From: Elephas maximus indicus
Lineage: Eukaryota > Chordata > Mammalia > Proboscidea > Elephantidae
Assembly: GCF_024166365.1 (NCBI RefSeq)
Contig: NC_064824.1
Location: 48,212,608 to 48,276,607, forward strand
Reading direction: 5' to 3'
Length of the DNA stretch: 64,000 bases
This document shows, piece by piece, positions 54,903 through 64,000 of this stretch. The position numbers and the translations under genes are program-made. Position 1 is the stretch's first letter. Each line of letters opens with the position of its first letter. Below the pieces are notes generated by a model that had not been told where the DNA came from, ran no database searches, and saw nothing but the letters and a program-made list of their open reading frames with translations.

Positions 54903-55065
54903 AGGAACCCTGGTGGTGCAGTGGTTAAGTGTTTGGCTACTAACCAAAAGGCAGGCAGGTCGAATCCACTAGCTGCTCCTGGAAAACCCTAGAGAGCAGT
55001 TCTACTCCATTCTACTCCGTTATGAGTCTGAATCAACTTGATGGCAACAGATTTGGTTTTGGCTT
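54903..55065 (+). mobile_element. AfroSINE, short subtype
   Basis: Head 'AGGAACCCTGGTGGTGCAGT', B-box region 'GCAGGTCGAATCCACTAG', 3' end 'GAGTCTGAATCAACTTGATG' and a GGTTTTGG tail. ATGGGGGGTTGAGG (54,892-54,905) and ATGGGGTTTTGAGG (55,073-55,086) may be its duplication, with two mismatches. Confidence 0.92.
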
Positions 55066-55739
55066 TTTGGGGATGGGGTTTTGAGGGAAAAGGTTTAATC
55101 AGAAGAATCTGAGGAAATAGAGACTTCGGAGAAACCAGTAGAGATGGCATTTTGGGGTGCATTTAAGAGTTCTATACTTTGACACAGGCTTTAACCTATC
55201 ATTTTAATTCTAAACTCATGAATTTCCTTTTTCTTAGTACATTAACCCCAGTCTTATGCTTGTTAACTATAACTGCTATAATTTAGATAAGGTCAAGGAA
55301 TGAGTCACAAATGTAAAGAAGAAAGAAAAAATTATAAAAAGAGAGGGAGACGGAAAGAGTTTCCTAAGATAACCAGGCAAAAGTAAAAAGAGAAGACATA
55401 TCATGAATATATACAAGAAGGCTTCTCTAAGTTGTAATAAACTGAAATACAAGCGGTGAAGTATTAGGAAACTTTCAGGTCATCAGTTAAACTTTCTTAT
55501 TATCATCTAGTCATGGAGGTGAAGTAAGAAAATGGAAAGGTGGTGATGTTAAGTTGTACAGTTCATTATGCCAGACACAAAGTCACTGATGCCCTGTTCC
55601 AAGTTGATAAAGAAAGAAACTAAGGGCAAAGAGTGTGCACATTGTAAATGTGCAGGGCTTGCAAATCTCGGTCTTAGGAATGATATAGGGCAGGTCTATA
55701 GGGAAAATGAATAAATAAAAGTAGGTATACGTAAATATT
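55066..55739. other. unassigned intergenic sequence
   Basis: Purine-rich stretch at 55,315-55,400; nothing else recognised. Confidence 0.45.
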
Positions 55740-55958
55740 ATCGGGGGAACCAGTCCCTGGAGAAGGACATCATACTTGGTAAAGAGTCAGCGAAAAAGAG
55801 GAAGGCCCTCAATGAGATGGATTGGCACAATGGCTGCAACAGTGCCCTCAAACATAACAACGATTATGAGAATGGCAAGGACTGGGCAGTGTTTCATTCT
55901 GTTGTGCATAGGGTCGCTGTATGTTGGAACCGGCTTCACGGCACCTAACAACAACAAC
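55740..55958 (+). mobile_element. RTE LINE 3' end
   Basis: 'ACCAGTCCCTGGAGAAGGAC', 'GCGAAAAAGAGGAAGGCCCT' and 'CTTCACGGCACCTAACAAC' match the 3' end of the RTE at 48.3-48.5 kb. AGGTATACGTAAAT at 55,723-55,736 resembles AGGTATATGTAAAA at 56,145-56,158 beyond the AfroSINE that landed in its tail, consistent with a target-site duplication. Confidence 0.88.
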
Positions 55959-55971
55959 AACAGGTATCCAA

Positions 55972-56138
55972 AAAATCAAACCAAACCCATTGCCATTGAG
56001 TCAATTCCGACTCATAGTGACCCTATAGGACAGAGTGGAATTGTCCGGTGGGGTTTCCAAGGAGCACCTGGTGAATTCGAACTGCTGACCTTTTGGTTAG
56101 CATCTATAGCACTTAACTACTATGTCACCAGGGTTTCC
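55972..56138 (-). mobile_element. AfroSINE inserted in an RTE tail
   Basis: Reverse copy from 'AAATCAAACCAAACCCATTG' to the head 'ACTATGTCACCAGGGTTTCC'. AACAACAGGTAT at 55,956-55,967 and 56,139-56,150 is a perfect 12-bp target-site duplication that includes the RTE tail. Confidence 0.93.
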
Positions 56139-56159
56139 AACAACAGGTATATGTAAAAA

Positions 56160-56345
56160 AAAATTTCTGGAAGTATACAAAATAAACTGGTAGTATTTGT
56201 TGCCTCTAGGGAACAAGGTAGCTGATGTACGGAAGTAGTAGGAAAACTTATCATTGTATACCCTTCTGTGCCTTTTGAATTTAGTAAAATTTAGAAGTAT
56301 TGCCTTTTTCAAAATAATAAATAAAAGCAAAAGTAAAAATGATAC
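56160..56345 (+). mobile_element. old L1 (L1M type) 3' end
   Basis: 'GTTGCCTCTAGGGAACAAGG', 'ATTGTATACCCTTCTGTGCC' and 'TTTTGAATTTAGTAAAATTT' follow the 3' end of ancient L1, ending in 'AATAATAAATAAAAGC'. Confidence 0.75.
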
Positions 56346-58150
56346 CATTTTTAAACATACGAATTTTAATATTCATAAAAATAAGGGTAGTCTTTGTTTT
56401 TATGTTTAGTCTTTACCTTAAGTCTAAAATCTTTGGCTAAACAATGATCAAAGATGAAATGTCCTACCTTTTCCCTTACACAGAAAGAAATGCCTTCAGT
56501 GAAGCCCAAAGTAACCTTATTCAATATGTCACTTTGTGTCTCTTAATGCTGTATAAAGGACTGTCCCTATTATGTTATTTCTAATGAAGTTATCCAAAAA
56601 CAAAGACGACATCAGGTATTCAGCCTCAGATGAACCTACAATAGAGAAATCAGAAAAGCAGTGCAAAATAGGAAGCAGAGCCAAACATGAGCCTGGGGGC
56701 TGAACGGAGACTCAAGTATGCAGTGTTCAGCAAATATGCAGGGACATTTTTGGCTGAGAAGTAAAATCTGTGGTCAGTGAGGCATGCAGCTTCACTACTT
56801 CCACCTGTCTTTTAGTGTGTCATTATTGCAAATTAAATAATTCAGTTGAAAGCTAAAACATTTGCCGCACTGACAGCAGAACCTCTTGACTCCAACATGT
56901 GCCATACTTAATTGAGTTCTCTTCCACTAGAAGTTGGAATATCATGGAGTTCACATCTAAGTCTCACAGACCTTCTCTGCCCCATTTAAGAAGGACAAGT
57001 GGATAGAATTTGACACGGTTGACTTTTTAACTGCAAAGGAAGGAAATTTCTTTAAGCCTAAGAAAGCAAAACCATCTGGTGTAGTACAGCTGTGGAAATA
57101 CTATGTATTTAATTATTTATGGAGACGCCTACAATTTGGCCTTGGTATATCCCAAAAGACTTTGGAAAAGCAGTGTTTCTTAGTGAGTTCAGATCAATAG
57201 CTCCTAAATCCTTATTCTGGTTCAAGATTTTTCTCATCAGAATGAAGAAGGGGAAAACATTGTTTTCATTAAAGAACCATAGAAATGTCACCCTGGTTAT
57301 GTACAGGCATCAGCAAGGACATGCCTATGTAGTGCTGTAGCAAAAGTCATTCTGACAGCCATTCTGTAACTTTGACCTTTCAATTGCATCAGGCAGAATA
57401 AGTGAAAAAAAGTATTTAACAACAAATAATGTATCTAAATACCCAGCTATGTGTTGTCTTATTCTCTCTGTAGATTAACTATTAAGAAATGATAACCCAT
57501 TTTTTCAAAACAAAAAATAATGTAGAATTTTAGAGTTTAAAATTACTCTAGAGAGAGCTTTTCGGCTACTGAAAAGGCAGACTAGTTTTTTGTTTTCCCC
57601 AGACAAATCTTTCCTCTGAAAAAGAGAATATTAAAGAAATATTTTAAAATGTATATGTTTGAAGGCCTCAGAGAGTTTCAAAAGCAGTGAGAATTTGAAA
57701 ACCTAACATCCCATACAGCTAAGGTGCAAAGGGAAATCATCTTAACATCTGATGTGTTACTTTTATCATGGAAGCTTTTGCCGATTGACCAGTGTGACTT
57801 AAAGACAAAAAGACTGAGCAGAGCCTGTGTCCGAGAGAATGAAAAGCCGAACAGAACTTCCAACCAATCTTTTCATGGTATCTAGACTATGTGGTGTACT
57901 ACCCACTTTTTCTGGCTCTCGGGTTCTTTGGTAGTATACTTTTACCCCTGAAAATATTTGCTTCCCTTCAGTGGAAACCTGTATAACAGCAAAAGGTAAA
58001 AGAAATGTTAGTTTAGGCAAAATAGTTGGAATACCAAGCTTGCAAGTAAGGTAGTACAACCAAGAAGTGTGATTGGATAAATATTTTGCCTTTTGGCTTT
58101 TGTACCCCTAGATAAGCCTTATATGCATATTTAGTTTCCTGTGTGATAGT
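56346..58150. other. unassigned intergenic sequence
   Basis: About 1.8 kb with no recognised repeat; frames of 60-86 codons overlap on both strands (for example 57,109-57,340 and 57,678-58,059) without domains. A candidate stretch for conserved non-coding DNA, to be judged by alignment. Confidence 0.5.
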
Positions 58151-58185
58151 TAGGGAGCCCTGGTGGGTTTGTTTTTGTTTTTCTT
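58151..58185 (+). mobile_element. AfroSINE reduced to head and tail
   Basis: 'TAGGGAGCCCTGGTGG' is the extreme 5' end of an AfroSINE and 'TGGGTTTGTTTTTG' resembles its extreme 3' tail. They share the TGG at the joint, as if everything between was deleted. Confidence 0.55.
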
Positions 58186-58352
58186 TGTCATATTTGGAAG
58201 CTCAGTTGAAACTTATTCAGTATCATTGCAACATGCAAGCCTTCACTGACAGACAGGGCGTGGCTATGCATGAGGTGTATTAGCTGGGAACCGAATCTGA
58301 GTCTTCTGCACGGAAGGCAAGAATTCTGCCACTGAACCACCAATGCCTCCTC
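58186..58352 (-). mobile_element. tRNA-Gly-headed SINE, head half
   Basis: 'GCAACATGCAAGCCTTCACT', 'AGCTGGGAACCGAATCTGAG' and 'AAGAATTCTGCCACTGAACC' are the reverse of the head region; the 3' half is missing. Confidence 0.82.
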
Positions 58353-58524
58353 CAAAACTTCCAGGTAGGGTCCCTGAAAGCTGCTGTGAATCCCTATAAA
58401 AAGTGTTCATCAAAAACAGACAGCATTGAATAAGCCCTCATAAATACTGAAACCTAGCTTTCTATCAGGTCATCTCTTGGCTAGGTGAAGGTGGCATTCA
58501 CCTACCCTAACTGCCTTTTTGAAA

Positions 58525-59310
58525 CACAAGCAAGCCTCTCTGAAAAAAGATAAAATCATTCAAAATCAAATTTTTCATATAAGATGTTTGACATTCAATC
58601 CAAAATTATCAGAAGACAAGAGCACTTGACAAAAATCAAAAGAATAATAGACAATATAAACAGAGTCACAGAAAATTTATTGGAGTTGTTAGACACAGGA
58701 TTTTTTAAACTGTGATTAATATGCTCAAGAACTTAGATGACAAGTTTGAGGATTTCAGCTGAAAAATAAGAAAAGAATCAAATGAAAATTTTAGAACTAA
58801 AAAATATAGTAAGCAGAGAACTCAGTTAAAGCGTCTAACAGAGATTAAATTAAGTTCAGAGAAGATTCATGAACTGTAAAGTAGGTCAGAAAAAATATTC
58901 AGGTAGATACGTGGAGAAACAAATGGATAGAAAATACATAAATGAGCATAAGGGATATATGATCACATATGTGTAGCTGGAGCTCCAAAAGGAAAGAAAA
59001 GAGAAAATGGAGTGGAAGCAACATTTAATGACATAATTTTTCAAAGTTGACAAAAAAAAAAAAAAAAACCCACAAATTTGACGTGTGTTACAAACCCCAA
59101 GTAGGATAAATATGAAGAAAATAATACCCAGGCAATCATAGTAAAACTAGTGAAAACCAAAGAAAAAAAAAATTATAAGCAACCAGAGGAAAAAAAGACA
59201 ATTATCTTCAAAAAAGCAAATAGACACAAATTGATAGCTGACTCCACAAAGGAAACAATAAAACCCAAGAAAAAAAAAATGGAACGACATACTCAAAGTA
59301 TAGAAATAAC
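58525..59310 (+). mobile_element. old L1/HAL1-like ORF1 region
   Basis: 'TTAGACACAGGATTTTTTAA', 'ATATGTGTAGCTGGAGCTCC' and 'AAAAGGAAAGAAAAGAGAAA', then 'AACCCCAAGTAGGATAAATA' and 'CAATCATAGTAAAACTAGTG', follow the ORF1 C-terminal half of ancient L1 or HAL1 elements. It is strongly A-rich on the plus strand and has many stops. Confidence 0.7.
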
Positions 59311-60969
59311 CCTACTGCTTATTTGGCCTCACTCCGCCTCGCTTACCCCTGATAAGAGAATTAGAGCCCGGAACAGTTAAGTATCTAGCCCAAGATAACA
59401 AACCCAAACCGAACCATAACTTCAGGTTGCCCATTTGTGTCCATTTTCCTATCATACAACCACTCAAAATAGAAAGAAGGAAGAAAAGAGGGGGAGTGAG
59501 GGAAGGACAGAGAGAGAGAAAGGAAGAAAGAGAGAAAATAAGAGAGAAGGAAAAGAAAGAAAAAGAAAATTCTACCCTAACAAAGAAGCTAGTGTTTGCT
59601 ATTCATACCTTTTTTCAAATAATGTATTTGGGCATCCCTCCGAGGAAAAACGCTCTTTACATGATCCAACCACTAAATTTTGACCAAGCATATTAACTCA
59701 TCTGAAAACATACAGATTTTATTCTTGCTCTTTGCAGCTCATTCTCCCTGGGAATGTGCCCACTAAAAAGATACCCGAGAGTACAAGCTTCACTGGTTTA
59801 TTTTAAGTGCTGCATTCCCAACCTGTCTGGAAATTCAGTAAAGAGAAGCACCATTTTGCTCTGTGTGTGACCGTGTTTTCAACTGAATACCTATCGTTCC
59901 AATACCTCAAACAGGACACACCTGTATTTTTATACTGCCTCTATAGACTCACTTCCTTTTTTTCAACAAAAATATTGAACTTATAAAAGATCTTTCGGTG
60001 CTTAGGAACCTTCACTTGCCCATGTCATCTGTCTATTCCACTGCTCCGGCAGTCAAGATTTATAAATGTCGTTCTTCTCTTAATGCCACATCAGAAAATG
60101 TGGCCTTTCAACATGCACATTTGTGCAATTCAGAACAATGGGGGGTCTCCTTAAATGACTTTCCCTGAATACATTCGGGGGTACAAATTGCTCTGCGTGC
60201 TGAAAGAGATCAATCATATTTCTCATTTTTCTAAAATATTATTTCTCTTTTTCTACATCATTGTAATAGCTAAATGGATGATGGCAAATAAAATGGAGGC
60301 AGGTTGCAATTTAGAAATGGAAAGGTGATAACGCCTACTATGGGAATTTTCAGTAGATTTACAGAAAAGAATCAGAGACCCAGGAGTCAATTCTGGGAAT
60401 CTGAGAGCATTTTCTGCGTCACTGACTTAGCAGTGCCCACTGGTTTTTTTCATGACATTCTGCATAACACTCAGGGAACCAAATGAATAGAAAAAAAAAG
60501 TTCATTTTGCTGCTATTAAATATAGAACTTTACATTTCTGACTAATGTTTTAAAACTAGTCATTGCCTAAAAATAGACTCATTATTGTTATTAATTGCAG
60601 CTCAAAGTTTGCCCTTTGAGTAAGACGGTCCATGAGTGAGCAAAGTCTATTCCTGCCATTGTGTATTCTGTCCCTTCGCAATAGCATCTGTTTTCATATC
60701 ATCTCACTGTGCTAAATCTCTCAGTAACCACCCGTGTGTGTGCCAGATGGAGGTGGCTGCTCTAACTCTACGTGGTACCTGTCAGCAATCCAGCAATCTA
60801 AAGGAGTTAAATGACTCCATCTGCTCATCCAAATTGCCCTGAGACTGCCCCTCAAATGTTAACATTTTTGTTTGTTAATAAATAATGAAAGGACACTTTG
60901 TCAATTATGTGACTTGACTGACTCATAAAGTGTGTTAACAAATTTCTGTTAATAATGACTACCCACTAG
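59311..60969. other. unassigned intergenic sequence with a purine tract
   Basis: 59,311-59,432 may hold a MIR scrap. 59,465-59,575 is an almost pure purine tract (GAAA/GGAA/GAGA units), explaining two overlapping Lys/Arg/Glu-rich frames (82 and 89 codons). The rest, to 60,969, has no recognised feature. Confidence 0.5.
59465..59575 (+). repeat. GA-rich purine tract
   Basis: Over 100 bases of nearly uninterrupted A and G; such tracts can adopt triplex-type structures. Confidence 0.88.
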
Positions 60970-60970
60970 G

Positions 60971-61180
60971 TATGGAGCCTTGGTAGTGCAGTGGTTGAGA
61001 GCTCAGCTGCTAACCAAAAGGTCAGCAGTTCGAATCCACCAGCTGCTCCTTGGACACCCTAATTGGGCAGTTCTCCTCTGCCCTATAGAACTGCCCAATT
61101 AGGGTGTCCAAGGAGCAGCTGCCCTATAGGGTCATTATGAGTCAGAATAGACTCAGCAGCAATCAGTTTTATTGTACTAG
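60971..61180 (+). mobile_element. AfroSINE with internal inverted insertion
   Basis: Head 'TATGGAGCCTTGGTAGTGCA', B-box region 'CAGCAGTTCGAATCCACCAG', 3' end 'GAGTCAGAATAGACTCAGCA'. In the middle, 61,087-61,120 is the exact reverse complement of 61,041-61,074, and CTGCCCTATAG occurs at both 61,078-61,088 and 61,119-61,129. Without the ~41 inserted bases it would be an ordinary short AfroSINE. Confidence 0.95.
61041..61120. repeat. perfect 34-bp inverted repeat
   Basis: The arms 61,041-61,074 and 61,087-61,120 are fully complementary, with a 12-base loop (CCTCTGCCCTAT). It would form a strong hairpin in single-stranded DNA or RNA. Confidence 0.97.
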
Positions 61181-61265
61181 CTGCTATAGGATACTGGAGA
61201 AAATAGCTATACCATTTAGGAGAACATACCCGGAGAAAAATTAATGGCTCAAGTGGCATTAACTT

Positions 61266-61425
61266 ATAAAACCCAGTGCCGTCGAGTCGATTCCGACTCA
61301 TAGCGACCCTATAGGACAGAGTAGAACTGCCCCATAGAGTTTCCAAGGAGTGTCTGGCGGATTTGAACTGCCGACCCTTCAGTTTGCAGCCGTAGCTCTT
61401 AGCCACTACGCCACCAGTGTTAGCT
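61266..61425 (-). mobile_element. AfroSINE, short subtype, well preserved
   Basis: 'CAGTGCCGTCGAGTCGATTC', 'GAACTGCCCCATAGAGTTTC' and 'CTTAGCCACTACGCCACCAG'. It retains several CpGs, which suggests a recent insertion. It lies in inverted orientation ~85 bp from the plus-strand copy at 60,971-61,180. Confidence 0.94.
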
Positions 61426-61906
61426 GGCATAATAAAATTATAAATTATATACCTGACAATTAAAGAAGAGACCAGCCTGCAAGGACAATAACATAAAAAA
61501 GAAACTGGAAATTTGAGAGATCAAAATAAGTAGACAACACGATATGTGTTAAGTTGGGAGTACAGTTGGGAGGGGTACCACATTTATTTAATCAATAAAT
61601 ACTTATTAAATGTGGATTATATGCTTCAAATTATGGTATAGACTACAGTGGAGAAAAGAGGAATAGGATATTTTTCCTGCCTTCCAGGAGTTTTCACTCT
61701 AGTAGATAGAGCAAGACACAATCATAAATAGCTTTAATAAAATAAGGTTAAAGATTGCCTACTTTAAGAGTTGTTAAATATTACTTTAAAATTTCTGAAG
61801 TAAGCTAGAAGACAATGTTGCAATAGCAAGACTGGCTCCTTATACTAAATGTGGAAAGTTTTTTGAGGAAAAGTCTTGCTGACCATCTCCTCCAAAGTTT
61901 GACTTC
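61426..61906. other. unassigned sequence with an L2 trace
   Basis: 61,580-61,735 ('AATCAATAAATACTTATTAA', 'CTGCCTTCCAGGAGTTTTCA', 'CTCTAGTAGATAGAGCAAGA') follows the L2 3' end. The rest is unassigned. Confidence 0.5.
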
Positions 61907-61915
61907 AAGGCCTTT

Positions 61916-62249
61916 GTTGTCAGCTGCCATCGAGTTGGCCTCTGACCACATATACAATAAAACAAAATGCTGCCCAGTCCACTACCATCCCTATGACAGG
62001 TTTCAAATTGGACCATTGTGATCCACTGGGTTTTCACTGACTGATTTTCAGAAGTAGATTGCTAAGCCTTTCTTCCTAGTCCTTCTTAGTCTAGAAACTC
62101 TGCTGAAACCTGTTCGGCATCATAGCAACGTGCAAGTTTCCACTAACAGATGGGCTGGTGGCTGTGCATGAGGTACACTGGCTGGGAATCCAACTCAGGT
62201 CTACTGCATGGAAGGTGAGAATCCAACCACTGAGCCACTGCTATCCCTT
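61916..62249 (-). mobile_element. SINE with tRNA-Gly-like head
   Basis: 'GTCAGCTGCCATCGAGTTGG', 'CAGAAGTAGATTGCTAAGCC' and the head 'CCAACCACTGAGCCACTGC' in reverse. AAGGCCTTT at 61,907-61,915 and 62,250-62,258 is a 9-bp target-site duplication. Confidence 0.88.
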
Positions 62250-62258
62250 AAGGCCTTT

Positions 62259-63239
62259 AATATCTCTGTATACTCCCAGCCTGACCATTTGCTCGATGAT
62301 GATTAAATGCAATGATAACAGCTCAGAAACTGTTCTTGTTAACGTTCGTTTAACACAATAGAGATAAACAAAAACCTTTTTCAGTCCTTGCGTTTGGCAG
62401 TCCACCCATAGCCAATAACTGGTGTGAAGGTATATCGCAGGAAAGTCTGAGATGGAAGCAGAGCCACTTAAAGCCATTAACAAAAAAAAAAGGTGAACAC
62501 AACCCAGGTGTCCACTAGAGTCTGTATGTTCTGGGAGATCTAAATATGAGCAGTCAAACCCTTATTTTATGCCCTTTGGAAATACAAAGCCTTCTCAAAA
62601 TCTTCAGAGAATTTCTTAGGAATTTATATTCCCCTGTTGTCACCTCTGGCTTAAGCTCCTAAAATTTTTTAATTGGTTTATTTAGAGAACATCTCACCTT
62701 CTGTTTTTGCATCCTGTTCGGTTTCACACTATGTTGTCCTAGATGTGGGACTGTTTACCTCATTTTGCACAAAGCAATCATTCTCATGAATATCTACATG
62801 TAGAAATACTTGACTGCAAATTTGGAATGTCAGGGAATTTGCGAGGCCACAACGCAAACAACCCAAAACTGCTATTTTAGCTATTTCCTGCTGCAAAAGT
62901 TATTTGGTGATTTGCACAACTAGGTATTCAATCTCCTGCCATGTTTTATTCAACTCTCCTCATGCTTCCCCTTTTCTTCCTTCTTGTTCCTCATCCTCAA
63001 ATTACTGTTCAAATTCAAAGCAGTTTTTTGTTTTGGCTTTAGACAATTCATGCGTTCAGAATTTTCTACTTCACCCTAAAATGGCTTATCGAGGTATTTT
63101 CCTAAACCAAGTCTGTTCCTCCTTAAGAAGCATTCTGGTATAACTATTAAAGTTTTAAAATGTTTTTTATAATTCCTGAAACTGGTAGGGTAGTGGAAAA
63201 ACTAGTAACTCATTATTTCCAACTTATAGTGTCAATTTA
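62259..63239. other. unassigned intergenic sequence
   Basis: No repeat recognised; frames of 79 and 80 codons have no domain. Confidence 0.5.
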
Positions 63240-63418
63240 CACTGGCCCTGGTGGTGTAGGGGTTAAGAGCTATCTATGGCTGCTAACCAAAAGGTCACCA
63301 GTTCAAATCCACCAGCTGCTCCTTAGAAACCCTATGGTGCAGTTCTACTCTGTCTTATAGGGTTGCTATGAGTCAGAATCAACTTATCTAGCAACAAGTT
63401 TTTGTTGTTGTTGTTGTT
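63240..63418 (+). mobile_element. AfroSINE, short subtype
   Basis: Head 'CACTGGCCCTGGTGGTGTAG', B-box region 'CACCAGTTCAAATCCACCAG', 3' end 'GAGTCAGAATCAACTTATCT' and a (TTG)n tail at 63,401-63,418. A four-base TATC insertion interrupts the head ('GAGCTATCTATGGCTGC'). Confidence 0.92.
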
Positions 63419-64000
63419 CTCATGATCTGGCAACACATATTAAGGACAATAATGTTCATACCTTTTTGCCCTGGCATCCCATCCATGCAACTGAGCCTAC
63501 TTCACAGTAAATATCCCATGCATGGTAGCTATTATTGCTAGTTATTATTCTAAAAAAGTTCAACTCGTATTTGTTAAATGCACAGTTGTTCTTTATAACA
63601 TCAATGCAAGTTTCAAAAAATTGATAAAAAGTCAAATAAAATACTAATATTTGATAGGATGTAATAAGACCATTAAACATTTTCTCAAGAAATATTTTGT
63701 TTTTAAAAAGATCAGCAAATAAAGTAATATTTACACAATGATTAAAATTATGCAATAAACATGGACAAGGATAAAACATGGAAGAAAACATGGACAAAAG
63801 AAAAACAGAATATAAGGTATACTAGTGTGCCTGCAAATGTTTTAAAATTTCTTTTTATCATTTCCCTTGTTGTAATACCTTTTGTATAATAAATAAAAAT
63901 CATAACAGTTCACTACAAGCAGCAAGTTCATTCTCCAAAATGATTCTTCAAAATTAATATAAATTTTTATGAACATTTAGGTTAACTTTTTATGAAAAGG
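63419..64000. other. unassigned AT-rich intergenic sequence
   Basis: A 113-codon minus frame (63,797-63,456), rich in Phe, Asn and Ile, has no recognised domain and probably reflects base composition. The window ends here. Confidence 0.45.

Noticed and set aside
59427-59696. Arg/Lys/Glu-rich frames of 82-89 codons
   Set aside because: Both are read from the same purine microsatellite in different frames, so composition explains them.
63401-63418. (TTG)n array as a regulatory repeat
   Set aside because: It is the tail of the adjoining AfroSINE.
1-64000. CRISPR array, phage, operon or other prokaryotic system
   Set aside because: No regularly spaced direct repeats and no dense coding; the repeats are eukaryotic SINEs and LINEs.
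1-64000. Host protein-coding gene or exon
   Set aside because: No open frame outside repeats has a recognisable domain, and no pattern of exon with splice sites and conserved peptide was seen. Single small exons or UTRs cannot be excluded by eye.

Overview
This window reads as intergenic (or deep intronic) DNA from a placental mammal, almost certainly an afrotherian and most likely an elephant-like paenungulate. The evidence is the repeat content. There are about twenty AfroSINE copies, recognisable by a tRNA-like head, the box-B-like motif GTTCGAATCC and a 3' end reading GAGTCGGAATCGACTCGACGGCA-like. There are also RTE LINE copies ending in GACGGCACCTAACAACAAC, a SINE family with a tRNA-Gly-like head, and L1 elements of the type I recall from elephant. 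Older shared mammalian repeats (MIR, L2, MER2, hAT elements, old L1, LTR-like repeats) lie between them. The species call rests on memory of these families, not on a search. I see no host exon, tRNA, rRNA or CpG-island promoter, and no CRISPR array or other prokaryotic feature.

Layout: 1-4.4 kb holds RTE 3' ends, an L1 3' end and a tRNA-Gly-headed SINE. From 4,552 to 12,118 lies one essentially full-length L1 on the minus strand (5' UTR, ORF1, ORF2, 3' UTR), bounded by a 14-bp target-site duplication; both ORFs are broken. From 12.1 to 30 kb, SINEs, an L2 reverse-transcriptase relic, a 5'-truncated young L1 with a perfect duplication, a MER2 DNA transposon, an LTR-like repeat and a hAT-like element sit in unassigned sequence. 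From 30 to 46 kb come more SINEs, MIRs and old L1 pieces. From 46,761 to 48,526 lies a long 5'-truncated RTE LINE whose reverse transcriptase frame is interrupted by only four point stops. From 48.5 to 64 kb come SINEs, including composite and rearranged copies, a 411-bp TIR element with TA duplications, an old L1/HAL1-like ORF1 relic and unassigned AT-rich sequence.

The parts form a small retrotransposon community rather than a pathway. RTE LINEs, AfroSINEs and the tRNA-Gly-headed SINE share related 3' ends, the usual sign that the SINEs borrow the RTE enzyme. I found no convincing new biological system. The most unusual observations are a 34-bp perfect hairpin inside one AfroSINE with the footprint of a template switch, a 67-bp almost identical duplication 809 bp apart in otherwise unrelated sequence, related antisense open frames in the 3' UTRs of two independent L1 copies, and layered insertions whose order can be read from their target-site duplications. 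The unassigned stretches may contain conserved non-coding elements, which cannot be judged from one sequence.
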